DNA of 64,000 nt from Aquibacillus kalidii (GCF_014280935.1 NZ_JACLZI010000050.1:1-64000); one strand, 5' to 3'; positions 34,445-44,047 are shown, numbered from the stretch's first letter. Notes: generated by a model not told the origin, from the sequence alone. A program made the numbers and translations.

Positions 34445-35350
34445 TTATAATAAGATAGCTAACAATATCGGTAATGTAATGACACTTAATAATGTACTCG
34501 TTAATGTGGCACTTGAGACAAAATCTGGTCGAGCACCAAATTGAACAGCATACATGGTAGTATTAGCAGCTGTAGGCATTGCTGCCATTAATATCAAGAT
34601 ATCTTTAACCATATCATCTACAGGTAGAGGAATAGTTATTAAGTAGGCTATAACAGGAGCAATTGCTAGACGGATCAAAAGTGCTAACGATAATTTCCCT
34701 ATTTCCAATTTTTTTAATGATATAGTTGCAAGCTGCATTCCTAGTACGATCATGATAGTAGGTATAGCAGCATCGGATACCATATCAACTGCTATCATTA
34801 TGTCATTCGATAAACTAATAGAAGTTAAATTAAAAACAACACCTAAAATTGAACCATATAAAATCGGTACTTTTATTACTTCCTTCATTGGTGAGATTTT
34901 TTCTGTACGATTTTCCGCCCCACCTTGTGCAGCAAAGTAGATACCCACCGTACACATAATCAGTGTTTGTAAAACCATTAAGATAATGGCGTAGTGAAAC
35001 CCTTTTTCCCCAAAAACTAATAGCACCAAAGGCGTACCGTAATTCCCATTATTCATGAATGAGGATGCCAAAATCATGCCACTTCGATTCGGATTATCCC
35101 ACTTTTTAAAAGAACTAATAATATAGCATAAACCGACGTTGACTAGACACAAGAGGAGTAGAAAAGCACCTAGGTAAAAGTAATCCATATTTAATTCATT
35201 TTCATAGAAAGTCCTAAATGCCAAAAAGGGAGATAATAAATAGATCGCCATTGTCGATATAGGCTTTATATCAAACTTTAAAAGTTTCATTCCAATGAAA
35301 CCTATTGCAAAAATCCCAAATATCGGTATTAGAACACTAATAAATCCCAT
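34445..35350 (-). CDS. AEC family transporter (auxin efflux carrier-like)
   Basis: About 301 residues, eight to ten hydrophobic segments, the PF03547 family. N-terminal ISVLIPIFGIFAIGFIGMKL, ILASSFMNNGNYGTPLVLLVFGEKG in the middle and AAMPTAANTTMYAVQFGARPD near 270 are family hallmarks. Bacterial members export malate, lactate or similar acids; the substrate here is unknown. ATG 35350 (MGFISV) follows AGGTGG with good spacing; the longer frame starts at a GTG within that site. Followed by the micro-ORF unit's terminator. Confidence 0.88.
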   Translation of the reverse strand: MGFISVLIPIFGIFAIGFIGMKLLKFDIKPISTMAIYLLSPFLAFRTFYENELNMDYFYLGAFLLLLCLVNVGLCYIISSFKKWDNPNRSGMILASSFMNNGNYGTPLVLLVFGEKGFHYAIILMVLQTLIMCTVGIYFAAQGGAENRTEKISPMKEVIKVPILYGSILGVVFNLTSISLSNDIMIAVDMVSDAAIPTIMIVLGMQLATISLKKLEIGKLSLALLIRLAIAPVIAYLITIPLPVDDMVKDILILMAAMPTAANTTMYAVQFGARPDFVSSATLTSTLLSVITLPILLAILL

Positions 35351-35373
35351 CAAAACCACCTAATTTCATTTGA

Positions 35374-35829
35374 CTAGCTTATTCTTTTCCATTTTGCTTT
35401 TCTAATAACTTGGTTTACTATTTCAGAAAACACAAGACCGAGCGCAATTGCTCCCGATATAAGAAGTGCTTTAGCAGCTAATTGAATGGCCATATTATAA
35501 TCATTTTGAACAAAATTACGCATTGCATCATAAGCCAACCCACCAGGTACTAAAGGGATAATCCCTGATACAGTAAAAATGATGATTGGTGTTTTGTAAA
35601 CTTTTGCACATATTTGACTCAATATCGCTACAAGTACAGACGCTGCAATGGTTGCCGGAACTGCATCAACACCTTCTTGATAAACAAGTATAGCGTACAC
35701 ACACCACCCCAACATACCTACAACACCACTTTGTATAAGAGACTTTTTCGGTGCATTAAACATGACACCAAAGGCCGCTGCAGCAAAAAAACTTGTTACT
35801 AATTGTTCTATTATCATTATTTTTATCAT
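35374..35829 (-). CDS. Threonine/serine exporter-type subunit (YjjB/ThrE C-terminal half)
   Basis: 151 residues with about five helices; PF12821 (ThrE_2). Conserved pieces are VFNAPKKSLIQSGVVGMLGW-like (read FGVMFNAPKKSLIQSGVVGM) and IPLVPGGLAYDAMRNFVQND. In Actinobacteria ThrE is one polypeptide; here, as in E. coli YjjP-YjjB, it is split into two adjacent genes 14 bp apart. Exports small metabolites (threonine/serine in Corynebacterium; dicarboxylates for YjjPB). Confidence 0.85.
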   Translation of the reverse strand: MIKIMIIEQLVTSFFAAAAFGVMFNAPKKSLIQSGVVGMLGWCVYAILVYQEGVDAVPATIAASVLVAILSQICAKVYKTPIIIFTVSGIIPLVPGGLAYDAMRNFVQNDYNMAIQLAAKALLISGAIALGLVFSEIVNQVIRKAKWKRIS

Positions 35830-35843
35830 CCCAATTCACGTAG

Positions 35844-36593
35844 TTAAAAAGGGAAAACTGATACTACGAAAGCGATACCAGCACCTATAGCAAAAGCAGT
35901 TAGAAATGCCTCCGCTCCCTTTGATAGTCCAGAAACTAAATGACCTGCCATTAAATCACGAACAGCATTCGTAATCAAAAGTCCTGGAACCAATGGCATT
36001 ACAGATCCTATAATTATTTTATCCATTTGTTGCCCCGCCCCAATATCTATAGATAAATAGGTCAGTAATCCAATAAAAAAAGATGCCAAAAACTCAGCAA
36101 AGAACCTAATCTCAACAACTTTATGAAAGTACACCATGGCAGAGTAACCAAATCCCCCAATAAAAAAGGAAGGGAGGAAATCTAACCATTGTCCCTCGAA
36201 CATAATTGTGAAGCACCCACTGGCTATTGCTGCTGCAAGTATTTGTATTGCTATAGGATAAGCATGAGTTATAGACTCTACCTCTTTTAATTTAGCACTT
36301 GCGGCAGATACCGTTAGTTCACCGCCACTGATACTTCTGGATATACTGTTGACTATGGCTACCTTATGCAAGTCTGTTGAACGATCTAAAATTCGAATAA
36401 AATTAGTAGGTTCTATTTGGTTAATTGAAAACATAATGCCTGTAGGAGTTACATAGCTTTGGGCATTTGATTCTCCGAAAGATGAGGCAATTCTTGTCAT
36501 AGTATCCTCTACCCTATACGTTTCCGCACCACTTTCTAACATTATTTTGCCTGCTAACAAACAAATATTAATAATTTCATTTTTATTTTCCAT
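35844..36593 (-). CDS. Threonine/serine exporter-type subunit (YjjP/ThrE N-terminal half)
   Basis: 249 residues, PF06738. A cytosolic start (ICLLAGKIMLESGAETYRVEDTMTRIASSFG, about 10-40) is the family signature, followed by five membrane helices with MPLVPGLLITNAVRDLMAGHLVSGLSKG near 195-222. First gene of the pair with the YjjB-like subunit. Upstream lies the second 52-bp repeat array. Confidence 0.88.
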   Translation of the reverse strand: MENKNEIINICLLAGKIMLESGAETYRVEDTMTRIASSFGESNAQSYVTPTGIMFSINQIEPTNFIRILDRSTDLHKVAIVNSISRSISGGELTVSAASAKLKEVESITHAYPIAIQILAAAIASGCFTIMFEGQWLDFLPSFFIGGFGYSAMVYFHKVVEIRFFAEFLASFFIGLLTYLSIDIGAGQQMDKIIIGSVMPLVPGLLITNAVRDLMAGHLVSGLSKGAEAFLTAFAIGAGIAFVVSVFPF

Positions 36594-36786
36594 TATAGTA
36601 ATCCCGTCATTTGTTTTTAGAATTTAATCTTAAGCCAAAGCAATGCCCTTTGCAAGAAAAGTAACAGAACTCTACCAACTGCCGCATCCATAATTTAAGG
36701 CTCTATTCGTGGCATTTTTGCTTTTGTCACAATATCTATAGACACTGCAGTAAGAAATAGGATAGGCAATCTAATGAAGTGAATTC

Positions 36787-37097
36787 TTATGGTTTCTCTA
36801 ATTTCACTACGTTAGAGGCACTTTAACAAAGCGAATTCGTTTCGTTCCTCTTCTTTCGCGACGTTAGGAGCACTCTTACAAAGTGAATTCGTTTCGTTCT
36901 TCTATTTTCGCGACGTTAGGAGCACTCTTACAAAGTGAATTCGTTTCGTTCTTCTATTTTCGCGACGTTAGGAGCACTCTTACATAGCGAATTCGTTTCG
37001 TTCCTCTTCTTTCGCGACGTTAGGAGCACTCTTACATAGCGAATTCGTTTCGTTCTTCTACTTTCGCGACGTTAGGAGCACTCTTACATAGTGAATC
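36787..37097. repeat. 52-bp tandem repeat array B (6 copies)
   Basis: Six units of about 52 bp. The first (36787-36839) begins TTATGGTTTCTCTAATTTC like array A; the next five begin TTTCGTTC and contain TTTCGCGACGTTAGGAGCAC and TTACA-AGTGAATTCG/TTACATAGCGAATTCG. Core TCGCGACGTTAG and (T)AACAAAGCGAA are shared with array A at 1-240. After the array comes AATCCTCAGCGTCTCAC (37108-), resembling the flank of array A, then GTCTCATCTGCGTCATTC (37158-), like the tail of the composite repeats. No gene in 36594-37211. Confidence 0.95.
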
Positions 37098-37211
37098 CTA
37101 TTTATACCACAAATCCTCAGCGTCTCACTAAAGCATGGATAAATTACTACACAATTTGTCTCATCTGCGTCATTCTGAAAGCAATCGAGTATGAGAGAAG
37201 AGACTAAATTC

Positions 37212-37247
37212 AAAAAGGGTAATAGCCCAATTTAGCCATCACCCTTA
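37212..37247 (-). terminator. Terminator of the hydrolase gene
   Basis: On the minus strand AAGGGTGAT and ATTACCCTT pair (one G-U) around about 13 nt, followed by TTTTGAA. Confidence 0.75.
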
Positions 37248-37252
37248 TAACA

Positions 37253-38188
37253 CTATTTGTTCCACCTCAATAACCAATCACTTAAAATTTCTATTAGTTC
37301 CTTATCAAGAGGTTGCTTTACCTGATCTTTATAATCTTTTAAAATGACACTAAAACGATGTTCCTTCTCCGTTTTCCGAAGCATGTGCGTCAAATCCTTC
37401 ACTATCAATGCCTGACTTTCTCCTGATACTAATCTTGCAATATCATACACTTGCTCGGGTTTTACCTGAACATCCTTACTACCAGTTATCACTAACACTG
37501 GACAGGTAACCATTGGCAATAACTCAGCTACGTTATATGTTTGATGTTCTCTATCCCACTTTGCATTAATCTTTTTACCCTGGTACTTTACTACATCTTC
37601 GGTAGAATTTTTAACTTTATTCATTAGTTTTTCATTCATTTTATCTATTTTTTGATCTACCTTAAGTACACGTAAAATCCAGCCTTCGAACCCTTTCAAG
37701 GTACGCATATCCCGCTTCATTTCTTCCCTTTGCCACTTCGTTGTATCTGCTAATGGTTCTGCTGATCCCGCAAGTAGGATCATTCCTTGAACAGGTTCTT
37801 TTTCAAAGATAGCTGGAGCTATAATACTTCCCTCACTATGGCCTAATATTATAACTTTTCCTTCATCTATACTCGGATGATTTTTACCAAATCTAACCGC
37901 AGCAACTCCATCATTAATCAAGTCATATAAGCCCGTTTGGTAGAAATCACCCTCACTACTACCAACACCTCGTTTATCATATCTTAATGTTGCAAATCCC
38001 AATTTAACTACAACATCACTAATTTCTTTAAAGGCATTTATTTTTAATCTTTTTGTATTTTCATCACGATCTAGATCTCCACTACCATGTACCATTACAA
38101 TTAATGGGTGTTTTTCTTTTTGATTGTCAGGAAGGCTTAGAGTTCCGGAAAGCTGATACTGCCCTTGAATAACAACTTCTTGATTCAT
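37253..38188 (-). CDS. Alpha/beta hydrolase (dienelactone-hydrolase/S9-like)
   Basis: 311 residues. Oxyanion segment VMVHGSGDLDRDEN (about 30-43), nucleophile Ser in ILGHSEGSIIAP (about 118), acid Asp in VITGSKDVQVKPEQ (about 246) and His in VKDLTHMLRKTE (about 276). Cytosolic esterase/peptidase of unknown substrate. It starts 6 bp after a helix-turn-helix regulator gene, and the pair appears to be one operon. Start ATG with AAAGGAG. Confidence 0.85.
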   Translation of the reverse strand: MNQEVVIQGQYQLSGTLSLPDNQKEKHPLIVMVHGSGDLDRDENTKRLKINAFKEISDVVVKLGFATLRYDKRGVGSSEGDFYQTGLYDLINDGVAAVRFGKNHPSIDEGKVIILGHSEGSIIAPAIFEKEPVQGMILLAGSAEPLADTTKWQREEMKRDMRTLKGFEGWILRVLKVDQKIDKMNEKLMNKVKNSTEDVVKYQGKKINAKWDREHQTYNVAELLPMVTCPVLVITGSKDVQVKPEQVYDIARLVSGESQALIVKDLTHMLRKTEKEHRFSVILKDYKDQVKQPLDKELIEILSDWLLRWNK

Positions 38189-38194
38189 ATTTTT

Positions 38195-38722
38195 CTACTC
38201 CTTTGTCGGTAAGAAAATATTAGCTATTGTCCTCTTCTTCCTACCCTTAGAATTTTTATTCTCCATTAATCGTTCCATTAACTTCCGAAAATCTAGTAAC
38301 CAATCATGAAATTCTTCGTCTGAGGCATAAACAGAAACATAACGGTAGCCTACCCCATCTTGTTCGAATTGTTTATCAGATGATTCTAGGTAACGCTTAT
38401 ATTCTGATTGAAGAAAACTTGTAAACAACAGGAAGTAATTAAGGTGTTCCTCATTTGAAATGTCCACAAAGTCATCGGGTGTTCGTAAAGCACCTATTGA
38501 GATTGCGTATGTCTTTTTTATTGTTCCTCTGATTTGCTGCTCATCCACGACTTTAATAAGTCCAATCTCTTGAAGCTTTTTAACATGTCGATATAAAGTA
38601 GCTGGTGGTACATCATCTAGCCTAGACTCAATCTCTTGAACGGTTAGCCTTTCACTCGGCATTAGCGCTTGAATAATCCGCATCCGAACTGGATGTAGTA
38701 AGTCATGAATAGAACTTGCCAT
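38195..38722 (-). CDS. ArsR-like winged-helix regulator
   Basis: 175 residues. The first 75 form a winged helix of the HTH_20/ArsR type (LHPVRMRIIQALMPSERLTVQEIESRLDDVPPATLYRHVKKLQEIGLIKVV). The remaining 100 residues are helical and charged (YLESSDKQF; KLMERLMENKNSKGRKKRT) with no named domain. Upstream of the hydrolase in the same unit; likely controls it or itself. A palindromic operator was not identified with confidence. ATG with AGAGGTGG upstream. Confidence 0.82.
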   Translation of the reverse strand: MASSIHDLLHPVRMRIIQALMPSERLTVQEIESRLDDVPPATLYRHVKKLQEIGLIKVVDEQQIRGTIKKTYAISIGALRTPDDFVDISNEEHLNYFLLFTSFLQSEYKRYLESSDKQFEQDGVGYRYVSVYASDEEFHDWLLDFRKLMERLMENKNSKGRKKRTIANIFLPTKE

Positions 38723-38924
38723 CTAACCACCTCTATTATCAAATGTAATATTATTATCATTTTTGATTATAATGGTATTTTACTAATACCACAACTGTTA
38801 AATTGTTTTTATAAATTAAACAAACACTTCATTTTAGTGTACAATCTAACTGATTAGCCTTTCGTAATAAAAAAGCTAGTAATTCTAAACAGAGTTTAAT
38901 GTTTTTTAAATAAGGAGGATGTAT

Positions 38925-39785
38925 ATGTATTATGGTGGTATAGAGGCTGGAGGTACTAAATTTGTTTGCGCTATTAGCAACGATAAATTTGAAATTATAG
39001 AGAGGGTAAGTATCCCAACAACGACACCAAACGAGACGATTTCGCAAGTATTTAATTTCTTTGATCAATATCAACTAAAGTCGATCGGGATTGGGTCATT
39101 TGGACCCATTGATGTTAATAAAGATTCCAAAACATACGGGTTCATTACTTCAACACCCAAACAAGGTTGGCAAAATTACAACTTTGTTGGAGATATTAAA
39201 AAGCGCTATAACGTACCAGTAGCATGGACAACTGATGTGAATGCTGCTGCATATGGAGAGAGTAAGAAAGGAAATGCCAAGAGTCAGAAATCGTGTATTT
39301 ACCTTACAGTCGGTACTGGAGTTGGCGGTGGTTTCGTCACAAATGGGGATATTATCGACGGTTATGGTCACCCAGAGATGGGACATATCATCTTAAAAAT
39401 ACATGATCAAGATGACTTTAAAGGGAACTGTCCTTACCACAGTAATTGCTTAGAAGGCCTTGCTGCTGGACCTGCAATCGAGAAAAGAAATAACAAAAAA
39501 GGGCAGGACTTAGGTAAAGATGATAAAACATGGGAATTTGTATCCTACTACATTGCTCAAGCACTAGTTAACTATACCTTAACAGTACGACCTGAAATTA
39601 TAATTTTGGGTGGTGGAGTTATGAAACAAGAGCACTTGCTTCCTTTGATTAGAGAACAGTTCAAAGCATTGATGAACGATTATGTAGAAACACCCGACCT
39701 AGAAAGCTATATTGTAAGTCCCGGACTCGGTGATAATGCAGGAATTACTGGTAGTTTGATATTAGCTGCAGACAAAGCAGAATAA
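38925..39785 (+). CDS. ROK-family fructokinase
   Basis: 286 residues from ATG 38925; the ATG six bases earlier touches the GGAGG site directly and is too close. Phosphate motif GGIEAGGTKF, ROK core TVGTGVGGGFVTNGDIIDG, and the zinc motif GHPEMGHI...GNCPYHSNCLEG (His, Cys, His, Cys). The form resembles B. subtilis GmuE/YdhR and ScrK-type fructokinases, which phosphorylate fructose or mannose to the 6-phosphate. Monocistronic, with a strong terminator. Confidence 0.9.
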   Translation: MYYGGIEAGGTKFVCAISNDKFEIIERVSIPTTTPNETISQVFNFFDQYQLKSIGIGSFGPIDVNKDSKTYGFITSTPKQGWQNYNFVGDIKKRYNVPVAWTTDVNAAAYGESKKGNAKSQKSCIYLTVGTGVGGGFVTNGDIIDGYGHPEMGHIILKIHDQDDFKGNCPYHSNCLEGLAAGPAIEKRNNKKGQDLGKDDKTWEFVSYYIAQALVNYTLTVRPEIIILGGGVMKQEHLLPLIREQFKALMNDYVETPDLESYIVSPGLGDNAGITGSLILAADKAE

Positions 39786-39818
39786 ACAACTATTAAAAAT
39801 AGGTTGATTCATTCATTG

Positions 39819-39861
39819 AAAAAGAGGTGCAAATCCCTAATAGGGTTGCCACCTCTTTTTA
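39819..39861 (+). terminator. Terminator of the fructokinase gene
   Basis: AAAAAGAGGTG and CACCTCTTTTT pair around about 19 nt that contain their own small hairpin (CCCTAATAGGG). Confidence 0.85.
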
Positions 39862-39885
39862 TATTTATATTCTCTGTCCCAGCTT

Positions 39886-40030
39886 CAGTCGTATCGAACT
39901 AACTGGAATGTACAGCTATTTCCCTTTTAATTTTAATATATCGCAACAATTGAAGTCGATTAGTAAAGGTATTCTTTTTCGACTCCAATTACCGCAACGA
40001 TTGTAGACGATTAGTACAGCTTTTTCCTCT
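39886..40030. repeat. Degenerate copies of the 51-bp repeat family, opposite orientation
   Basis: Two clear and one weak copy of a unit of about 53 bp: CGCAACAATTGAAGTCGATTAGTAAAGG at 39942, CGCAACGATTGTAGACGATTAGTACAGC at 39993 and a weaker one near 39889. They match the reverse complement of the array at 62787-63046 (CCGCAACGATTGAAGCAGATTAGTGCA). No gene lies in 39862-40110. Confidence 0.7.
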
Positions 40031-40110
40031 CTCTCATTAAAAAAAGAGCAGTGATTTAGACAACAAGTGCGCCGAGTATCCCCACTTACCCAAAAAGGAA
40101 AAAAACGGCA

Positions 40111-41268
40111 TTACCTTATCGTTTTCCCAAATGGCAAGAAGTGATACACCGTTATCAGGATGCTACCAACGAGAGCCATCACCGCCATTGTTCCATAAAG
40201 ATAACCCCCACCTAGGGAGTCAATTAATTCTCCTCCTAGCAAAGAACCGACAATGCCAGACAATCCAAAAAAGATGGAAACAAATACAAGATGACCGGTT
40301 GATTGGATCATTTTCGGAATCAACCTTGTTACATATTGAAAAGCTGCCAAATAAAAAACTCCAAAGGTTAAACCATGTAGCACTTGTAATAGTACAATGT
40401 AGACTGGATCTTCAATAACCGCATATATGGACCACCTAACCGCAAATAATAAGCCAGCAACTATTATAAAAATGAGTGGGTGATATTTACGAAACCATTT
40501 ACCAGCAGTTGCAAAAATTATCGCCTCTCCAGCTACACCCGCAAACCACGCAAAACCAATTAAACTCTCACTTCCACCTAAATGGTCAATGTATATCCCT
40601 AAAAAACTATCATTTGCACGGTGAGTAATAGTAATAAACATAATTAAAATCAAAAATATAATGAAAGGAGTATTTCTTAACAATTGTTTTACATCACCTA
40701 ATTGAATTGGTGGTGTATCCACTTTTACATCTGTAAGACGAAAGCTAACTAGGAGTGCAGCTGTTCCTAAAATTAAGTAAGGAATTAGCATATACTGAAT
40801 CCCAAAATGCGATAATATCTGACCAATAACTAAGGAAGAGATGGCGAAACCAATTGATCCCCATGTTCGAATAGTACCAAAGGAAATACCTAATTGATCG
40901 GCCCTTCGTTGTGAAAGGCTATCTCCTAATGCACCAATAGGAGCTGTGAAAAAAAAGAAGACACCAGCCATCATTAATAGTAGTGTTAATGAGTTCATTT
41001 GAAAAAAGACAGTACTACTAACTAGTAAACCTACTAAACAGAAGGACAAAATCCGTTTTACCGTTTGATATTTGTCACTCATGAAACCCCAGAATGGTTG
41101 AGAAAATATTGAAACAAGTGGACCTATCGCTAGCACCCATCCAATTTCTTGCCCACTTAACCCTTTATACTGTAATAGCAACGGCATAAAACTAACAATA
41201 ATAGTATTCGCTGCATGAAAACAAAACAAAAGCATCTTTAATGGTACGATAGAATCTTCTTTTGACAC
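40111..41268 (-). CDS. MFS transporter (LacY/HcaT-like, MFS_1_like)
   Basis: About 386 residues with 12 predicted helices. The motif PFWGFMSDKYQTVKRIL (about 60-76) is the loop 2-3 signature and RRADQLGISFGTIRTWGSIGFA (about 123) is typical of the 3-phenylpropionate/nucleoside-like MFS_1_like group. Substrate unknown. The longest frame starts at a TTG inside the ribosome site GGGGGAG; a GTG at 41268 (MSKEDS) has better spacing, so the start is provisional. Single gene. Confidence 0.82.
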   Translation of the reverse strand: MSKEDSIVPLKMLLFCFHAANTIIVSFMPLLLQYKGLSGQEIGWVLAIGPLVSIFSQPFWGFMSDKYQTVKRILSFCLVGLLVSSTVFFQMNSLTLLLMMAGVFFFFTAPIGALGDSLSQRRADQLGISFGTIRTWGSIGFAISSLVIGQILSHFGIQYMLIPYLILGTAALLVSFRLTDVKVDTPPIQLGDVKQLLRNTPFIIFLILIMFITITHRANDSFLGIYIDHLGGSESLIGFAWFAGVAGEAIIFATAGKWFRKYHPLIFIIVAGLLFAVRWSIYAVIEDPVYIVLLQVLHGLTFGVFYLAAFQYVTRLIPKMIQSTGHLVFVSIFFGLSGIVGSLLGGELIDSLGGGYLYGTMAVMALVGSILITVYHFLPFGKTIR

Positions 41269-41423
41269 AGATAAATTCTCCCCCAACTTATTATGTATAA
41301 TTTTTATAATATAAATTAATTTAAAAAAGAAACAATAAAGCTAATTATACTCATGTTACGCTTACAATGAAAGTTGTAGATTTAAATAAACGGTGAACTT
41401 TCGGATATATAGATTTAATAAAA

Positions 41424-41453
41424 AAATAAACGGTCAGCATCGCTAACCGTTAT
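41424..41453 (-). terminator. Terminator of the CAP lipoprotein gene
   Basis: On the minus strand AACGGTTAGC and GCTGACCGTT pair around GAT, followed by TATTTTTTT. Confidence 0.88.
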
Positions 41454-41456
41454 CTG

Positions 41457-42131
41457 CTACTTTTTTATAAATAACTGCGTCCAATAATACCCATCAATTG
41501 TATAACCAACACCAATGTGTGTGACATCTGGATCCATGATATTTTCTCGGTGACCTGGACTATTCATCCAGCCATCCATTACTTCTTGCGGTGTTTGCTG
41601 ACCTAAAGCTATGTTTTCTGCTGCAGCAGTGTAAGAAATACCAAATTGCTTTAACATGTCAAACGGCGAACCGTACGTCGGTGATGTATGGGAAAAATAA
41701 TCATTAGCTGCCATGTCCTCGGCCTTTTCTTGCGCTACTTTAGCAAGTGTTGGTTCAAGTTCAAGCGGTGTTAAACCATTTTCTCGTCTTACTTGATTTG
41801 TTAATTCAATAACTGCGGTCTGAAAATCATTTTTTGTATTATCTGGGTTATCAATATTTTGTGAAGGATTTGTAGTTTCCTCACCGTCATACACATTATT
41901 GTATGGCCCTCTGTTTATAGAAGGCCCTCCAAAAATATTCTGTTCTCTTCCTGGTCTTACCGGAATATTGTCGTTTCTTACATTAGTCACATTTAAATTG
42001 CCTGCATTTTCTTGATTAACACTACGAGTTCTATCGCTATCGTCCATACCTAGATTGGAACCTTCACTATTACATGCAACCAACAACAAACAAAATCCGA
42101 CTACAACAGATATTAATAACTGTTTCTTCAT
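41457..42131 (-). CDS. CAP/SCP domain lipoprotein (YkwD-like)
   Basis: 224 residues: lipoprotein signal ending LLLVACNSEG (Cys about 20), a low-complexity Asn/Pro/Arg linker (about 25-100), then a CAP domain (about 103-224) with LTNQVRRENGLTPLELEPTL, DMAANDYFSHTSP, ENIALG and WMNSPGHRENIMDP. The His/Glu/Glu/His cavity residues are present. B. subtilis YkwD and relatives are extracytoplasmic proteins of unclear activity. Start ATG 42131 with GGGGTGA; the longest frame begins one codon earlier at TTG. Confidence 0.9.
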   Translation of the reverse strand: MKKQLLISVVVGFCLLLVACNSEGSNLGMDDSDRTRSVNQENAGNLNVTNVRNDNIPVRPGREQNIFGGPSINRGPYNNVYDGEETTNPSQNIDNPDNTKNDFQTAVIELTNQVRRENGLTPLELEPTLAKVAQEKAEDMAANDYFSHTSPTYGSPFDMLKQFGISYTAAAENIALGQQTPQEVMDGWMNSPGHRENIMDPDVTHIGVGYTIDGYYWTQLFIKK

Positions 42132-42206
42132 CAAGTCACCCCAATAAAATTTATTCTGTTAATAATATCTGTCCAAACATCGAATTCTATTCTGTTTACA
42201 AATAAA

Positions 42207-42234
42207 AAAGACAGTAATAACTGCCTTTTAATTT
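42207..42234 (-). terminator. Terminator of the asparaginase gene
   Basis: On the minus strand AAAGGCAGT and ACTGTCTTT pair around TATT, followed by a T run. Confidence 0.75.
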
Positions 42235-42241
42235 TATAATT

Positions 42242-43252
42242 TTATAAGTAATTCAAAGTGAAGTTTGGTCTTATCTCGCCGATTTGTTCTTTTCTTGCAT
42301 TCAACACTGGCGCATAATGATAATCACTTAGCATAGAAATAACACTTTCATCACCTATGTTCAGCTGCTTTAATACCTCCATTGAAGCTACATTTGTTGC
42401 TCTTTCGTTTCCATCCTCTACTTTTATCGCTACACCGATACCAGTTTTATGATCTGCAAAACAATGGACACCTTCTGCTCCAACTTTTGCAACTATTCTG
42501 TCACGGTAGGCTTTCATTAAATCAGTATCAAATCGTTTTGTACCAGCAACCATCTCCGGGTAGGTGATCATCGCTTTTCTAATTCGATTTAAAGCATCCA
42601 CGCGCTCTGGTGTACCTTTAGACCACTTTCTTTTTGAACCTAGACGTGCAAAGGCTTTTGCAAGGTTAAATAGTGGCAACCTATGGACAGGTACACCACA
42701 ACCATCAACAGATGTTTTTATTTTTTCTTGTGGATAATCACTTACATCTTCAATTACTTCAATGATTTGCTGTTGGTATGGATGTGTCACATCTCGGTAG
42801 GTTTGTAAATCGAAGCCTTGTTTGCTACAGGCAGCTAGCATCCCTGAGTGTTTACCCGAACAATTACTAAAAAATTGCGTAAGCTCCCCTCCACTTTTTA
42901 AAAGTTCTTGGTAGCTTTCGGTATCCCTAGGGATGTGCGTTCCACATTGTAAGTGATCCTCTTGTAAATGAAGCTTGTTTAATACTTCTTTTACAGCCTC
43001 TCGATGGATCGGTTCTCCATTATGGCTCGCACAGAACAACGATAACTCACGGTCTGTTAAATCGTAAGCCTCCATCGAACCAGATTCTACTATTGGTACA
43101 GCTTGGAATGGCTTCATTGATGAACGTGCAAAAGTTAATCGTAAAGGATCACCATAATAGGCATGGAGTTCACCCTTAGCATTTACCACAGCAACATGAA
43201 TCTGATGGGAACTTTCTAAATAATTACCTCTATAAACTTGGATAGCAGTCAT
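42242..43252 (-). CDS. Asparaginase of the type II, R. etli-like family (PF06089)
   Basis: 336 residues from ATG 43252 (GGGGAGTG upstream); the longer frame adds ten residues. Family segments: LRLTFARSSMKPFQAVPIVESG (about 37-58), LFCASHNGEPIH, QCGTHIPRD, NCSGKHSGMLAACS (about 130) and VDGCGVPVH. The Ser/Lys pair in ARSSMKP and Cys/Lys in NCSGKHSGM are the likely catalytic and zinc-site residues of this family. Hydrolyses asparagine to aspartate and ammonia in the cytosol. Stands 67 bp downstream of the ZIP gene on the same strand and may be cotranscribed. Confidence 0.9.
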   Translation of the reverse strand: MTAIQVYRGNYLESSHQIHVAVVNAKGELHAYYGDPLRLTFARSSMKPFQAVPIVESGSMEAYDLTDRELSLFCASHNGEPIHREAVKEVLNKLHLQEDHLQCGTHIPRDTESYQELLKSGGELTQFFSNCSGKHSGMLAACSKQGFDLQTYRDVTHPYQQQIIEVIEDVSDYPQEKIKTSVDGCGVPVHRLPLFNLAKAFARLGSKRKWSKGTPERVDALNRIRKAMITYPEMVAGTKRFDTDLMKAYRDRIVAKVGAEGVHCFADHKTGIGVAIKVEDGNERATNVASMEVLKQLNIGDESVISMLSDYHYAPVLNARKEQIGEIRPNFTLNYL

Positions 43253-43318
43253 ATGACACTCCCCTCTCTCTACTTTCATCATACTACTCTAGAAGAAAGT
43301 TAGGAATGCTTCTGTTTA

Positions 43319-44047
43319 CTACATATGGTGCAAATACAAGGAAATAAAAACACCAATTGCTGTAATAAATCCTACACTAGGTCCTCCCTCTTTATATGCT
43401 TCAGGCATCATAGTGGAAGCAATCATTGAAATAATCGCTCCACCAGCAAAAGAACTCATCAAGGCTTTCCACATATCAGAAGCACCCTCTAGCAGTACTC
43501 CTAACCACGAACTAATAGCAGAAAACAAAACAACAAAGGACCATAACACAATAATCTTTTTCTTGGAATAACCACCTTTTTGTAATCCAACTGTACTGGA
43601 TATTCCTTCAGGAAGGTTACTAATAAAAATAGATATTACTAAAGCGAAACTGACTGAGCCACCTCCAATTAAACTCATTCCTATCATCGCCGACTCTGGC
43701 AATGTATCCATAATCGTTCCTATAAAAATCCCCATACCTGAATTTGATGATTCGGATGAATGGCCTTCTGAATTCTTTCTTTGATGTCCGCCATTTCGAG
43801 AAATAACAATATCCAATATAGTAAAAATTAATGCTCCACCTAGAAAGCCAATAGCTATCTCTTTAAACCCACTTATTTCTAAAGCATCTTCTAGTAACTC
43901 ATAAGTAGTAGCACCTATTAACGCGCCTGTTCCTAACGCCGCAATAAAGCCAATTATCCTATTTGGAATTTTAAACTTCAGCACAATCAACGCACCCAAC
44001 ATGGTTGCTGATGCTGCAATAGTTCCCCAAAGAATTGCATTCCACAT
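43319..44047 (-). CDS. ZIP family divalent metal transporter
   Basis: 242 residues with about eight helices. Helix-4/5 metal-binding motifs: IMDTLPESAMIGMSL (about 112-126) and ISNLPEGISSTVG (about 142-154), with a His/Ser-rich loop (GGHQRKNSEGHSSES) before them. Imports or exports zinc, iron or another divalent metal. It starts with GAGGAGG upstream. A Lrp-type gene lies upstream in the same orientation. Confidence 0.9.
   Translation of the reverse strand: MWNAILWGTIAASATMLGALIVLKFKIPNRIIGFIAALGTGALIGATTYELLEDALEISGFKEIAIGFLGGALIFTILDIVISRNGGHQRKNSEGHSSESSNSGMGIFIGTIMDTLPESAMIGMSLIGGGSVSFALVISIFISNLPEGISSTVGLQKGGYSKKKIIVLWSFVVLFSAISSWLGVLLEGASDMWKALMSSFAGGAIISMIASTMMPEAYKEGGPSVGFITAIGVFISLYLHHM

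Noticed and set aside
36787-37097. CRISPR array in the 52-bp repeats
   Set aside because: The units are contiguous and similar over their full length, with no unique spacers; no cas genes are present.
38925-39785. ROK kinase as a substitute ribulokinase for the arabinose pathway
   Set aside because: It has the fructokinase-type ROK zinc motif and lies 21 kb from the island without an AraR site; ribulokinases belong to a different (FGGY) family.
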